A stretch of DNA of 64,000 nt from Siderastrea radians (Eukaryota > Cnidaria > Anthozoa > Scleractinia > Rhizangiidae). A program made the position numbers and the translations under genes. Position 1 is the first letter of the stretch, and every line of letters begins with the position of its first letter. This document shows positions 1 through 11,400 of this stretch, piece after piece. The notes under the pieces are model-generated. The model was not told the DNA's origin. It worked only from the letters and a program-made list of their open reading frames with translations, and did no database searches. The stretch lies in assembly GCA_964017195.1 (NCBI GenBank), contig OZ024898.1, forward strand, positions 695,001 to 759,000, given 5' to 3'.

Positions 1-178
1 TTGTTGAAGTGGATAAAACCCTGAAGTGTGACCATTCAAGTGAAACGTACTGGGCAGTACTTTTTCTTGGTAATCATGAATGCTTGTCTTTTTTAAGTAA
101 GAAATATATATATGTTTTTGGTATTATCTGTGTTTTTATCTTAGACTCCTTTAGAAGTGAAGAGGGTTTACTACTTAC

Positions 179-289
179 TCTCACAGTTGCTTCCACTGAA
201 TCCCAGTCCACAAGTGCAGTTATATCCAAAGCCGTCTTCATGACAAGTCCCACCGTGAAGGCAAGGGTTCATGTAGCACTGTTTTGTTT
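179..289 (-). CDS. Gene A exon 6: EGF-like module, last one in the window
   Basis: [22 protein letters not shown]. The donor GTAAGT is intact, so transcription continues past the left edge. Acceptor CTTAG. Confidence 0.87.
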
Positions 290-3200
290 CTAAGAAAAAA
301 GCCGACAAAAACATTCAGTTTGCGTGTACGCAAATCACGTCAAATAAAAGGCATTTGCAAAACTGATAAATCCTGACCACTGAAAACATTTAGTAGCTCA
401 GATGAAGTTCGAACCCACGGCTTTCGGGTTACTAGTCTACTGCTCTACCAAGTCACCTGTGTAAATTCTTACTGCATATAACAAAACAAAAAAAAAACAT
501 TAAAATTCAGAAAAGTTAGAATTTCAGCAAATCTTTCCAGTGCGGTTCAAATTTAGAAACCTTGGTTTCAGTGACACTCTTTGAATGCACTTCAAACAAC
601 TTCTGCGTTTCATCGTTATGCAGAAGTACAACTGATAACCATGTTTCATTTAGAGTAAGCTTAAGGTTCTTTTGCAATTGTGGTTAATTTCTGCTCGTTT
701 CCCATGTTTTTATAAAATGTTATGAGATTTGAACGAATTAAAAAAAGCTCACCTGTGCATAATGTTCCCTTGAAAGACGGAGGGCAGATACAAACATATT
801 TATCATCTTTTAACTGCTGACAAGTCGCACCATTTTTGCAAGGGTTTGGATCGCACTTATTTATGGCTGAAATAACACAAAATGTTTTTTTTTTCAGTGA
901 CATTGGAAAACAGGAAAGAACTAAGCAAGCCAACAAGTAGGCTCAGTCTCCAGCCGTGAGTGTCTCGATGCGCCCGCGATTCTCGCCACCTTCACGGCTG
1001 GGCACACGGGTTTGGTGGCATGTCCGTGACGTCATTACAAATTCATAGCAATACGCTGTTGTTCCTTGAAATGATCAAGAGCAAACTCGTGGAGTGTATG
1101 AGCAAGCATTCTGAAAATTACGATCAACCCTCGCAGCGTCCATCATCTTGGATAATTATCGAAAATAGCGCGAAATCCCGCCAAATTATGCCCGCATTCT
1201 GCCCCGCAAATTTCAGGGGCTTGTCCCTGATTGGTCAGTCTAAACAATAGCCAAACCCGTGCGCCCAGCCGTGAAGGTGGCGAGATTCGCGGGCGCATCG
1301 AGACACTCACGGCTGGAGACTGAGCCTAGCCAACAAGCAGAGAGACGTAATTAATGTGATGTGCCGCGTAGCACTCTGTAATAAAATGACTGCTAGAAGT
1401 GAGCAATACTACCCTACATAATTTCCCCCGGCCATGGGCCTGAAAGAAGAAATTAGAAATGAGAACCAGAATCAAAGAAAAGTCTTTGACCCCGGCGAGA
1501 TTTGAACCCACGACCTCCAGATTAGATCACCGTCGCTCTACCAACTGAGCTACGAGGCCAAGCTGGGAGCAGGTCGTGGAAATTAAGATTAAGCAGAGAG
1601 ACGTTTTACTTACAGTCACACTGCAGGCCTTTGAATCCCTCTTGACAGATACACGAGAACTTCTCCTCAGAATCAGATCTTGTGCACATTCCTCCATTCT
1701 TACAAGGGTTTGGATGGCAAGGATTTGGTTCTGGGAAAGGCATTTTGATCCGAATATGAATATTTAAAAAAATAACATTAAGTAATCAAACAAGTAGTAT
1801 TAAATAAGAAAAAAAACAAAAGTTTCTTCAAGTATCTGTTTTCATGGCAGAACGTTTATTTTCAATGGCGAAGCTAATAAAATAAAATAAAATAATATCC
1901 TTCTCTTAAAACTCCTATCTCTCTATAATTGAGATATATGTTCAAAGGAAGAGGGCTAACTTTTAAAAATACGGAAACACCCACAGGCCTGGAAACACAG
2001 ACACCTAGAGACCCAGGGTCCCGAAACTTAGAAACCCAGATAACTGTAAATCCCAGACCCGGTGACCCAACAATTCTTTGTCCCATAGCTCACCAAAATC
2101 TAGGATTTAATCGACCCCTAGAATCAAAATAAACATCAAGAAAAAAAAATGTGTAAGGATTTACGTATATTAAACAAAATGATCATATGTTGACATATTT
2201 CATACCTTCACACACAGCTCCTAGAAATCCACGAGGACAGTTGCACTTAAACGCACCAGGAATTTCTGTGCAGGTAGCTCCGTTCTTACAGGGATTTGAG
2301 GCGCAATAGTTCCGATCTAAAGACGTAAATAGCAAGTTAATACTTAAAATCAATTAAGTAATACATTAAAAAATGTTTAATATGTCAAATTTAGAGCCTC
2401 ATTCTGGTGATGGGAATACACACTGCTGCATTCGATGTTTTGTTTTTCAACAGATTTTTCAACTTTCTTGCAAAAAGGGTGATTTACAGCATTTTACCTC
2501 AATTATCATTGTTAGGGTTTGGGCAGTCAAAAATTTCCGTCGTATTTCTAACAATTCCAGTCGCAGTTTTTTCATGTTACCTTCGCAATTCTTGCCTCGA
2601 AATTCTTTCGGACAAATACAAAAATAGTCGTGGTGAAGCTGCACAAATATTCCTCCATTCTGACAAGGGTTTAAGTGATCTGCAATCAAACAGAACATAA
2701 TTAGAAGATGGACCAATATCTGCTACATTTCACAATGTATCTAACAAGAATATTTAATGGCTAGTCTGGAAGTAATTGGGTTTGAAAATCTCGAGGACTT
2801 CTAAACTTTGCCACAACGTTAACGTCGTAAACCAATTCCAGGGTAGATTGCAGAATACCCCGCAGTTCACCATTGAATAAAAATGTGGTCTATTGTTTAG
2901 CACCCCGTTTCACGAAGGGTCCCGACACATCACGTGGAAGTTGCAGGGTATTCTGCAGTCGCTCCCAATTTCAATGAATTTTGTTCCTTTTGGAAACCAA
3001 CAGTAGATTAAAGGATTGAGTCTTACACGAAGCCATGCTGTGATACCAGTCGGTTAAGAATCACTAATTATAAGATTACGGCAGTTGCGACTGGACCAAA
3101 ACTTTATTCAAAATAAACTATTAGAAAAACTTGTGCCACCTACCAAGCCTACGTTTTAATAAATGGTTTCAAGGTCTTCTAGAGTTTGTTTGCCTTACCA

Positions 3201-4085
3201 GTTAATGCTCCTTAACAGTGACTTTAATTTCCATGTGGTACTAAATACTTATAAGAGAATTTCGTTTGACACAAAGTTTGGCTATTCTCTCCAAATTTAT
3301 TACTGATTTTGTTTGCTACTAAACCAGCTTGGATAACTAGAGAAATGAAACATGCGCTTTCAGTAAATGCAACTTTGGACTTCAACAGAGTATTTAACTG
3401 TAACAAATTTGTAAAATAATCGAAACTGAACCCACAACTATCACAGATTCCGGGTGAACTAACCCGACCTTTCTTGCGTGAACTGATAATCTGAGCATAT
3501 GCAAATATACTTGGAGAGGTTAAGATTGGTCTTATTTCCAAATGAACGATTTCACTACCTGCTCGGGTTCAGTTTACATCCAAGGCGAACCTTCACCTTT
3601 TCATATGTTTTCATTTGGCTATACAACAGAAATCAGCTATTTAAGTCTTACTTACATTTGGGACGCAGATGAAGGTGCGAGACATGAACGTGCGACGGTA
3701 CGGCGTACGGTATAGGAAGCGGTCTGGGGACGTAGCGGACGGAGACCACGGGGTACGGCTTTGGTAGCAAGTGGACATGGTGAAACGGTCCTTGAATCGG
3801 TATCGGTTGATGAGGATATGCGTCAATATGAGGAGCGAACTCAGCAAACTGTCTCCGGCTCCCACTTAAATCTTTCACCTTATCCCTTCTTGTGGCATTT
3901 TGTGCGCTTCTACGTTCACCAGTAACTTTATCTTCCTTTAAATCTCTTGTGTTGACTTCGTCTACAATAGTTACCGTTTGATGTGGTTTTGCTGTTTTCT
4001 TTAGCTTCAATCCTGATGCAAGTATGCCCGATTGGGTACATAAACAAAACAATTTGTAAACGATTAAAAGTTTAAAGAAAAACAT
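179..4085 (-). CDS. Gene A: secreted multi-EGF protein, 5' part (3' end beyond left edge)
   Basis: Spliced gene, six exons visible: 3656-4085, 2581-2679, 2206-2316, 1614-1730, 753-866, 179-289, giving 327 codons plus one base; it continues left of the window. Exon 1 encodes a hydrophobic signal peptide (about residues 1-24), a Lys/Arg-rich region, a dibasic RRQF site (77-80) and a His/Pro-rich segment. Five EGF-like modules follow, one per exon, all with phase-1 borders, GT donors and AG acceptors. The first EGF module lacks two of its six cysteines. The paralogues are genes B, C and D in this window; exon 1 is most like that of gene D (a PRP..IPY stretch in both). EGF arrays of this kind act in extracellular protein contacts; the actual role is unknown. 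The start ATG is the only one in front of a signal peptide in this open frame. No membrane segment is seen in the visible part. Confidence 0.85.
402..462 (-). repeat. tRNA-like sequence, probably a SINE or tRNA relic
   Basis: On the minus strand a box A-like GACTTGGTAGAGC and a box B-like GGGTTCGAAC are spaced as in a tRNA. The acceptor stem does not close, so this is more likely a tRNA-derived relic than a working tRNA gene. It lies in an intron of gene A. Confidence 0.4.
753..866 (-). CDS. Gene A exon 5: EGF-like module
   Basis: [17 protein letters not shown] and GTLCTG. Acceptor TTTCAG, donor GTGAGC; a Mutator-like MITE sits about 70 bases upstream in the same intron. Confidence 0.88.
938..1328. 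mobile_element. Mutator-like MITE with long terminal inverted repeats
   Basis: About 75-base inverted repeats start TAGGCTCAGTCTCCAGCCGT and end with its complement. They are nearly identical except for one or two bases. A 9-base direct repeat GCCAACAAG flanks the element (929-937 and 1329-1337), as expected of Mutator-type insertion. The interior (about 240 bases) shows no transposase. Confidence 0.8.
1349..1590 (-). mobile_element. tRNA-derived SINE with 14-base target duplication
   Basis: The direct repeat AAGCAGAGAGACGT stands at 1335-1348 and 1591-1604. Inside, on the minus strand, 1488-1559 reads as a tRNA-like head: GGCCTCGTAGCTCAGTTGGT, then a box B GGGTTCAAAT, with a closing acceptor stem. 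The anticodon stem is poor, so it is not a functional tRNA. It is intronic in gene A. Confidence 0.65.
1614..1730 (-). CDS. Gene A exon 4: EGF-like module
   Basis: [17 protein letters not shown] and GLQCD. The third to fourth cysteine loop is a little long ([10 protein letters not shown]). Acceptor CCCAG, donor GTAAGT. A SINE target duplication ends only nine bases beyond this donor boundary. Confidence 0.88.
2206..2316 (-). CDS. Gene A exon 3: EGF-like module
   Basis: Six cysteines: [12 protein letters not shown], then FKCNC and GAVCE. CASNPC fits the O-glucose consensus CxSxPC. Acceptor TTTAG, donor GTATGA. Confidence 0.88.
2581..2679 (-). CDS. Gene A exon 2: degenerate EGF module with four cysteines
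   Basis: The module reads [14 protein letters not shown]...YFCIC...GKNCE. The position of the first EGF cysteine is a residue encoded by nAT and that of the third is Phe (TTT), so the Cys1-Cys3 pair is missing while Cys2, 4, 5 and 6 remain. The frame is open and the splice sites are good (TTGCAG acceptor, GTAACA donor). Confidence 0.85.
3656..4085 (-). CDS. Gene A exon 1: signal peptide, propeptide-like basic region, His/Pro-rich segment
   Basis: Starts [16 protein letters not shown], a good signal peptide core. Residues 26-76 are rich in Lys, Arg, Asp and Thr. The RRQF site lies at 77-80. After it come repeated His, Pro and Val (for example [15 protein letters not shown]) and a PRPLPIPY stretch. 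The donor is AAAT|GTAAGT, leaving phase 1. Confidence 0.85.
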
Positions 4086-5754
4086 AGTATATGTTATGAA
4101 GGAGCTTTAAGCGAAAATCAAATCATTCCATTGTTGTACACGATAACTTCTCTCGCCTAAACTTGTGCAATATTGATGTGGTAACTGGTGGATAGGTGTC
4201 ACTTTTGTCGACTATTTTGAGTGAATAGCAAGCAATGAGTTTTAGGTAAACGGTCTACATCTCCTTTGCATTTTGTTTGGGTGTCAAAATAGAGATTTAT
4301 TTCAATAAACACGTTGTTAGAATTAACGGGTGAGATAAAAGCGCCAAGGTAAATCTCCGCAATTTAAAGGTTTCTTCTATTAGTTCAACAGTTCAACAGT
4401 CAGAACAACTGGTTGTCTGATATGTATCAGAAATGGGTCAGTGAAGATTTTGTAGCCCTGCAGGAAATTTATGCTTACAAGTTTTAAAATATCGGAAGTG
4501 GGTTTGTTGTTTACCGGGAAGTGCTGTCAAACTTTATTTCTGTTTAAGTCTTTGTAAATGTGCTTCACCTTAAAACAAAATTTGTGTAGAAATACAATTA
4601 ATGAACAATTCGTCCAAGCATAAGCAAGCATGATTTGAAATTCATTTGAAATTTGAAATTCCTTCGATTAAAAATCACTTGCGTTTAATGGCAATTAATT
4701 GTTGGCAGTTAAAAACATCATTTTAAAACAAACTTGGTTTTAAATTAATAGTGATAACTGGCTTTAGCTTTTTTCCACTCTAACAATTTGCGTAATAACA
4801 ATATTTACAGTCTGGACACATTTTATTGAACTGTCAAATTAAGACAAATAAAGATAGCAAATATTTAGCTGCTGTCATTAAAGGATGGTGTGAATTCTTT
4901 CACAATATCATTAGAATCACTCAGTTCTAGTAAATGTGATATGACATTTTTATAATACTTTGGGAACCCCCTATTCGTTATACGTTCCTTTGCACGATGC
5001 AGGAAGAACTGAAAAATGGTGGCAAAAAACAATTCTCAATTTTTAAGTCGTTTCGTCTTTCATTAATGACTTCTAACTTTTGCGTTAAACTTTGTAAGGT
5101 TCTGTTTTATTTAAGGTTCTGTAAACCACCTTATTTTTTGCAAAATTTTTGCTCAACCTCAATCCGAGTAAATAAGGCGTGTTAATTGTCACTTGTGTCT
5201 GACAGGGAACAAAATACTGGCTAACCAGGAGAATTTAAAATACCAGTAAAGCAAACAGGTGCTGATATTGAATAAACTATGCCATAACCTGCTTTGTAAA
5301 ATGGTATTACCTTCTTCAAAAATAGGGTGACAGGGAAAATTTTTGAAAATACACTCATCAAGAAGCTTTTATCATTTCATTGTAGAAATTCTTCATTTTT
5401 ATCAATTCCACTCTTGATGCATGCCCAGAGTATTTCTAATTTGACAGGAAAAATATTGCCCAGAGGGTAGAAAAGAATCAAGCCCCACTATTGAAGAGCG
5501 CCTCTAGGCTAATAATTTTCTTTTTTGACTATGCTTCAGTTCTTCTTCATCTCCTTTTCAGGTGATGGAGAAGCAGGCGCTTATTTAAGATTTTGCAAAA
5601 GGGGAAGGAACGAATCTTTGTGGGAGTGAAAAGGCATGAACCTCTTGCAATTTCAACCTTCCTTAGGGTGGGATGGGGTTCCTTGCCCCTACGGGGTTCA
5701 AAAAGAACAATATGCAACTCTTAAAATACCCACGCGCATTAGCTGTAAAGCGGC

Positions 5755-5971
5755 CTTCGCACGTCAAGCTAATGTTAGGCAACTCTTGTTGACAAACTCA
5801 AATTGCTACGTGTGTGTGAACGACACAACAACATGTTGGGAAACTGTTGGCGACAAATAGAACTTGTCTCTATTCTCGCCAACAGTTGGCCAACATGTTG
5901 CTGTGTCGTTCACACACACCAATTTGAGTTTGCCAACACGAGTTGGCCAACGTTAGTTTGACGTGTGACGG
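5755..5971. mobile_element. Fold-back element with two arms of about 97 bases
   Basis: The left arm (5755-5852) and right arm (5877-5971) are inverted copies around a 24-base loop. Both contain GTGTGTGTGAACGACACA and CAACATGTTGG. Similarity is high but not perfect. No clear target duplication was found. It is a likely MITE and codes for nothing. Confidence 0.75.
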
Positions 5972-6344
5972 AATAAGGCGTATGTATTCACCTTATCTCA
6001 GTATACCAAGAATAGTTATTCACTTTCAAGGGAGTTCCTCTAATGATGTGTTACAGTTATGTAAACTTAGCCATGTCCTGTTTGTCTGCGGGTTTGAAAA
6101 AACTGACAAGAATAACAAAGCCACACATCCAAAGTATATCGTCAGTTTTATTATTTCGTCAACTCGTAACTTAAATGTTTTATTTCTTGGTATCTCTTTT
6201 TTTCTTCAAATTGTCCTTGTTTGCATTATGCGCAGTTACGGCAAATACCAATTTCATAAAACATGGCATTTTATAACCCCAAAGAAAGTTTAATTTAAGT
6301 ATTTAATTAAGGGTGTTTAGGTTGTGTTGATACATCTTGGACTA

Positions 6345-6767
6345 CAGTAATACCCAGCGTATAAGAACCTGGGTTTTAAGAACCTGTTAGGCTAAAATTT
6401 TCATTTTAAGCCCCCTCCACGTAAGAACCTATTAAGGCTAAAATTTTAAGTTAGGTTCTTATCAGTGGAGTTGCTGTAAAAGTGTATAGGTAGAAACTGC
6501 TGAATTAAGATCATCATCTGATTATATTTAAACGTAACTTGACATAAGGACATACCTGCACTGTACTGCCTTTCGGCATTATTGTATAAATGATTTATAT
6601 TGTATTATGAGATGATATTTATAGTATATTTAAATAAAATTCATATGAAAATATAAGAACCTATTTTAAGAACCTTGATAGTCTAAATTTCCTTTAAGTG
6701 CCATTTATATAAGAACCTGTTTAGGCTAAATTAAAAAATCCAGGCTCTTATACGCGGGGTTTTACTG
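6345..6767. mobile_element. MITE with TA target duplication and internal repeats
   Basis: Ends CAGTAATACCCAGCGTATAA and, inverted, CAGTAAAACCCCGCGTATAA. Both ends are flanked by TA, which suggests a Tc1/mariner-type non-autonomous element. Inside, a motif with AAGAACCT and GGCTAAA recurs several times in both orientations. Confidence 0.65.
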
Positions 6768-7532
6768 TATACGCTCAACATCGAAAATTGGTGAGGAGTA
6801 GATCGTCCAGCAATGTGAAGTATAGCTGTCATACAGATAAAAATCCGCCATGATGAATTCATCATCTTGGATTTCATTTTGTTTGTGTAACACGTGTGAT
6901 AACCGTTGTAACGGATTTAATTAACAGGGGAATGCTTAAACCCAAGGGAATTGAACCTTTTCAAGGAACTTCATGGCAAAATTGTTCCATATAAGCAGTT
7001 TCAGTACTCCCACTGATACTTTACAAACAATAAGTTAAGTTTATGCTGAGCTTTTATTTGTATCTTTCAGAATGAAACGTTTATTCTTCTGCGTCTTGAC
7101 CACAGATCTATGAGAAGGAAAGAAAACCAAGCTGTTAATAGAGATAAAAAGTGAGAAAATAAATGCGTGTGCTGTGTTTGGTCAGATGGAGTTTGTTACT
7201 CTACCATACTGCACTACACGGCCTAGGTCACGTGACTGCGTTGTTTATCGAATAATATAATGCACGCAGCCTACTACCTAAACCTGGTAGAAGAATATGG
7301 ACAAGATGTGATGTATTAAAAAAATTCCAGGGGTTGCAATTTCGCGAACTAATTCCGTTTTTAAGAAATTTTACACTAGTTTTTAAAATGGCGATAAAAT
7401 TAAGAGCAGAATTGGAAACATGAGGGTACTTTTTAGGCTACGTAGACCATGGAACTAAAACATATGTGATTTTTATGGTAACCCTTGTGATCGCACATTT
7501 AAAATTGAAATTTTCTCAGAATGATCGGCACC

Positions 7533-7538
7533 TTTATT
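7533..7538 (-). promoter_or_regulatory. Candidate polyadenylation signal of gene B
   Basis: AATAAA on the minus strand, about 140 bases past the gene B stop codon. It is the first such hexamer after the stop; the cleavage site itself is not visible. Confidence 0.4.
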
Positions 7539-7680
7539 GCTTTGTAGCAATGGGCTACATTGCACTAAATAAATCTGTCTTTCTAAAGTAAGCAAATAGC
7601 CTAAGTCAGCAAAGTTGTTGTTTGTTTATCTGACTTTTACCTTTGTGTTTGACGTAAAAATAATGAATACAAAATGAAAC

Positions 7681-7760
7681 TCACTTTTTGGTCATCGTTG
7701 GGACACAGGCGCCTTGGACGCAAGTGTTTGGAGGTTGGCAGTTGTTACACGGATTGACAG
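7681..7760 (-). CDS. Gene B exon 20: short Cys-containing end and stop
   Basis: Encodes [20 protein letters not shown] and MTKK, then TGA. Four cysteines look like the first part of a compact EGF module that has lost its end. Acceptor TTTAG. Confidence 0.83.
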
Positions 7761-7924
7761 CTAAATTGAAATAGAAAGTAACATGTAATTTTGGTGAAAT
7801 GAATAAAATGAAATCTCAACAGAGTTTACTTACGCATTACATGGCCGACCTTAACATTTACCAGCTCTCTCCTTACAACCATTTTTATTGTAAACGCTTT
7901 TATCATCATCATCATCACCATCAC

Positions 7925-7999
<75 letters not shown>

Positions 8000-8036
8000 T
8001 AAGTAGTAATAGTAGTAGTAGTATTAGTAGTTGTAA

Positions 8037-8067
<31 letters not shown>

Positions 8068-8071
8068 TGTT

Positions 8072-8132
<61 letters not shown>

Positions 8133-8310
8133 CCTTCTTTGCTCCATTTTATCCGAATCACCGCCTCTACCCCTCCTTCTCGCTACTCACGTTGGCAGTT
8201 ATATCCATTTCCATTGTAATGCTCTAAACAAATACAAATTCCATTCTGGCAGCTTGCAAAAGGACTGCAGCCCTGACACTCAGCTTCTTCTTCTTCATCA
8301 TCACCATCAC

Positions 8311-8376
<66 letters not shown>

Positions 8377-8413
8377 TAAGTAGTAATAGTAGTAGTAGTA
8401 TTAGTAGTTGTAA

Positions 8414-8444
<31 letters not shown>

Positions 8445-8448
8445 TGTT

Positions 8449-8494
<46 letters not shown>

Positions 8495-11400
8495 CCTTCT
8501 TTGCTCCATTTTATCCGAATCACCGCCTCTACCCCTCCTTCTCGCTACTCACGTTGGCAGTTATATCCATTTCCATTGTAATGCTCTAAACAAATACAAA
8601 TTCCATTCTGGCAGCTTGCAAAAGGACTGCAGCCCTGACACTCAGCTTCTTCTTCTGCGGAACAAAATTAAGAAATTAGTAAGAAATCAGTCAAGCAGAA
8701 AACAACGAAAGAAAAAAAGCATATGAACACTACTTTATGTCGTAAGAAACTAATGAAAAGCTGCTGTACTCTGCACAAGTCTGTCCATCTTTATCTTTTA
8801 ATACTAGGAGCTAGAACTATGAAAACCGATTCTTCTAGTCCAAATATCACTAGGAAGAAATTAGTCCGTGACGGCGGCACGCCTTCTGGTGGTTATTTTA
8901 GACAAATGTTTTTGGACTCATTTTATTCTTTTTTATTTAGTTACTGTAAGCAAATACCCAAGTTCCCACCCACCCTCTCTCTTTTATGCATCAAAATTTC
9001 GGTCGTTTACGTTAATCTGGGGGAAGGGAGGGAAGGGAGATAATTTATCACAAAAAAACAACATCAAAACAACATCAATGCCATTTCATTTCAAAGCAAG
9101 TAGAATTTGCGCAGTTTTCCAAGGAGTTTTTTGCTTGTATTCTCAGTAATGTGGACTCCTGCAATCTCAAAGGAAACAAAAAACTGTTCATGATGGCATG
9201 GGAAAGGAGATAGCTGGGGTTTGTGATAGCGAAGGCGTTCTGTTAAACAAGAGGTGGAGGGGGACAGGGAGGTGGGGGACCGGGAGAAAAGGGGGCGGGA
9301 GGTGTACGGGAGGCTGGAGAAGAGGGGGGAAGCGGGATTCCCAAGGGGGCGGGAAGCGGGAAGGGGGAAATAACGCAACATTGCGCAATATTTCGCAATC
9401 GAAAAAAGCAAGAGGCGGGAGCCAACAAATACAGAGTGGGATTAAAGAGTACGGGAAGTGGGGGCTTTAAACCTCCCTTTCCCCCCCCCCCCCCCAAGAA
9501 GCGACATTCAAGTCAAATGTAAAATAAATTTCGTCCAAGATCATATTAGACAAAACCCGATATGTTGAAAGGGAAAAATATCTATAGTACTCGCCTTTTT
9601 CGCATTGGTATCCATTACCGTAGTAACCGTGTTTGCATTTGCAATGTCCATTTGCACATACAGCATTCACGTCGCACTTTTCACATTCATCAACTACAAA
9701 TGGCAAAAATATCAGTTAACTGTCTCTCAGTCCAGTATTGGAGCTTATCTGCAGTCTGTGTAACGTGAAAGAACCTGCCTTTCTGATACTTCACATAGAT
9801 GGAATGCTAGTTCTTTGCAGTGTTAATAATAAAAACTTGTGAACATATTTCTTGATAATAATCAAAGAATAATACTTACTTTCACAATTAGGCCCACTAT
9901 ATTGCATAGTACATGCGCAATCGTAGCCACCTCCATTTTCTGTACATGATCCTCCATTCATGCAAGGGTTGGGGTGACATGGTGACTTACCCCCACCCCC
10001 TACTCCAGGCCCAGGGCCAGGGCCAGGTCCCGGCCCACCAACCCCACCTTACAAAATGAAAGCAATTTCACTAAAGTTAGCGCGTCATCTTGCAAAATTA
10101 ACTGACTGCTGAGTACAAGTAGCTTTTTTTGGGGGGTGGGGGGGGGAAATTTGGAATGTATTTGCAGTCAGGACAAAACCATCGTCGTTTTAGGGAGTTG
10201 CCAATGAAGCAAGGTTTGGCTTAAAGAAACATGAGATACACTTCCAGTGTTTAGGTGATCAACCTCCTATTAATACCGCCTGGTTTTATTGGATTAAAAA
10301 GAAGACTACTCAAAATGAAGCAACGTTAGTACGAGAATCAGAATTTCAATTAAAATGAATTGTAATGTTTCAGCAAATTTCATAAAGCAATCAGGGAAGT
10401 AGTTTCTCTGGTCCATTCTTTAGACAAAGAAGATATTTTCGCTCGGAAACCCCCTGAACAGCAGACTAATCACTGTTTACATTCTTAAAACTAAAAGGAA
10501 CTCGTGGTTCCTGGTCGAACTAAGCGTAGTCACTATGAGTAATGCAATATGTTACATCAGAAATCTTCTGAAAAGTTGCGACTGTCAGACGTTATGGATA
10601 ACTCTACACAGTCCTCCGAGTGTTGATTACTTTTTGACCTCAAAAATATTAGCCAAAATTGTTATTATTAACCTGGAAGCTTTTCACAAAATTCTCCTTC
10701 GTACGGATCAGGGCAGCTGCAGAAGGGCTTTTGGTCCACTACTATACACTGTCCGCCATTTTGGCAAGGGTTTGGGAAGCACGGATTAGCAAGACCTGGT
10801 GAAGAAAATAGATGCCTCTTACTTCTCTCTGAAATATAATGGTTTACTTGGATACGGATAAAGATCGATCTCATCAGTATTTTTTTATTTCTTAACTTAA
10901 TGAACTTGGTTTAATATTTTGTTGATCAGTTTTCTTCAGGAAACTACATGATTCAATACAGTAAAAGGTTCTTCATTTACAATGAACTCTGTCTAAGAAG
11001 AGCAGCGTAGGGACCAGCTTAAGGTGTCTGAACACAGTTTGCGCGCGCTCTACGATTTGTACTACTGAGGTGAGGTAGCACGCGCACAAGGCTTTGAAGT
11101 GCACCTAACCCCAAAAAATTTTTTACACTAATATAAAACTTTGCACCATTATTTGCAGTTTTTGACTTTTTTACGGGCTTCAAAACTTACGAAAAACTAA
11201 GCATCATTTCAGGGTCGCACGACCGAGTCAGAAGGGGCATGGACCTATTCCTGATTTGACGTCACGAACTGCTTTGCATGCATGTTTACAAAGACTTAAG
11301 GAGATGCAAATCAGTTTGTGACGTCAAATCAGGAATAGACCCATGCCCCTCACTAGCCCGGTCGTGTAACAGCTGATGGCTAGAGTTCGTAACTTTTACA

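Larger units (their letters stand above)
4086..7680. other. Intergenic region between gene A start and gene B end
   Basis: No gene is supported. It holds the upstream region of gene A (near 4086), two fold-back elements (5755-5971 and 6345-6767) and the 3' region of gene B. The short open frames here have no conserved features. Confidence 0.6.
7903..8655. repeat. Tandem duplication of a microsatellite block plus exon 19
   Basis: Two units, about 7903-8291 and 8292-8655. Each holds a CAT tract, an AGT tract, and the same roughly 170-base unique part with an EGF exon. The unique parts are identical, so the duplication is young or an assembly effect. Tract lengths differ between units. Confidence 0.85.

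Noticed and set aside
1488..1559. Functional tRNA gene
   Set aside because: D and T arms look right, but the anticodon stem has mismatches and the block sits inside a SINE with target duplications.
3224..3541. 105-residue minus-strand frame in the first intron of gene A
   Set aside because: No cysteine pattern, no splice sites in phase 1 and no family resemblance.
5636..6293. Possible small genes between A and B
   Set aside because: The frames run through a fold-back repeat and random AT-rich sequence; no signal peptide or domain.
7799..8509. Open frames encoding poly-His, poly-Leu and poly-Asp
   Set aside because: They are translations of the CAT and AGT microsatellites; only the EGF exon inside has real coding signals.
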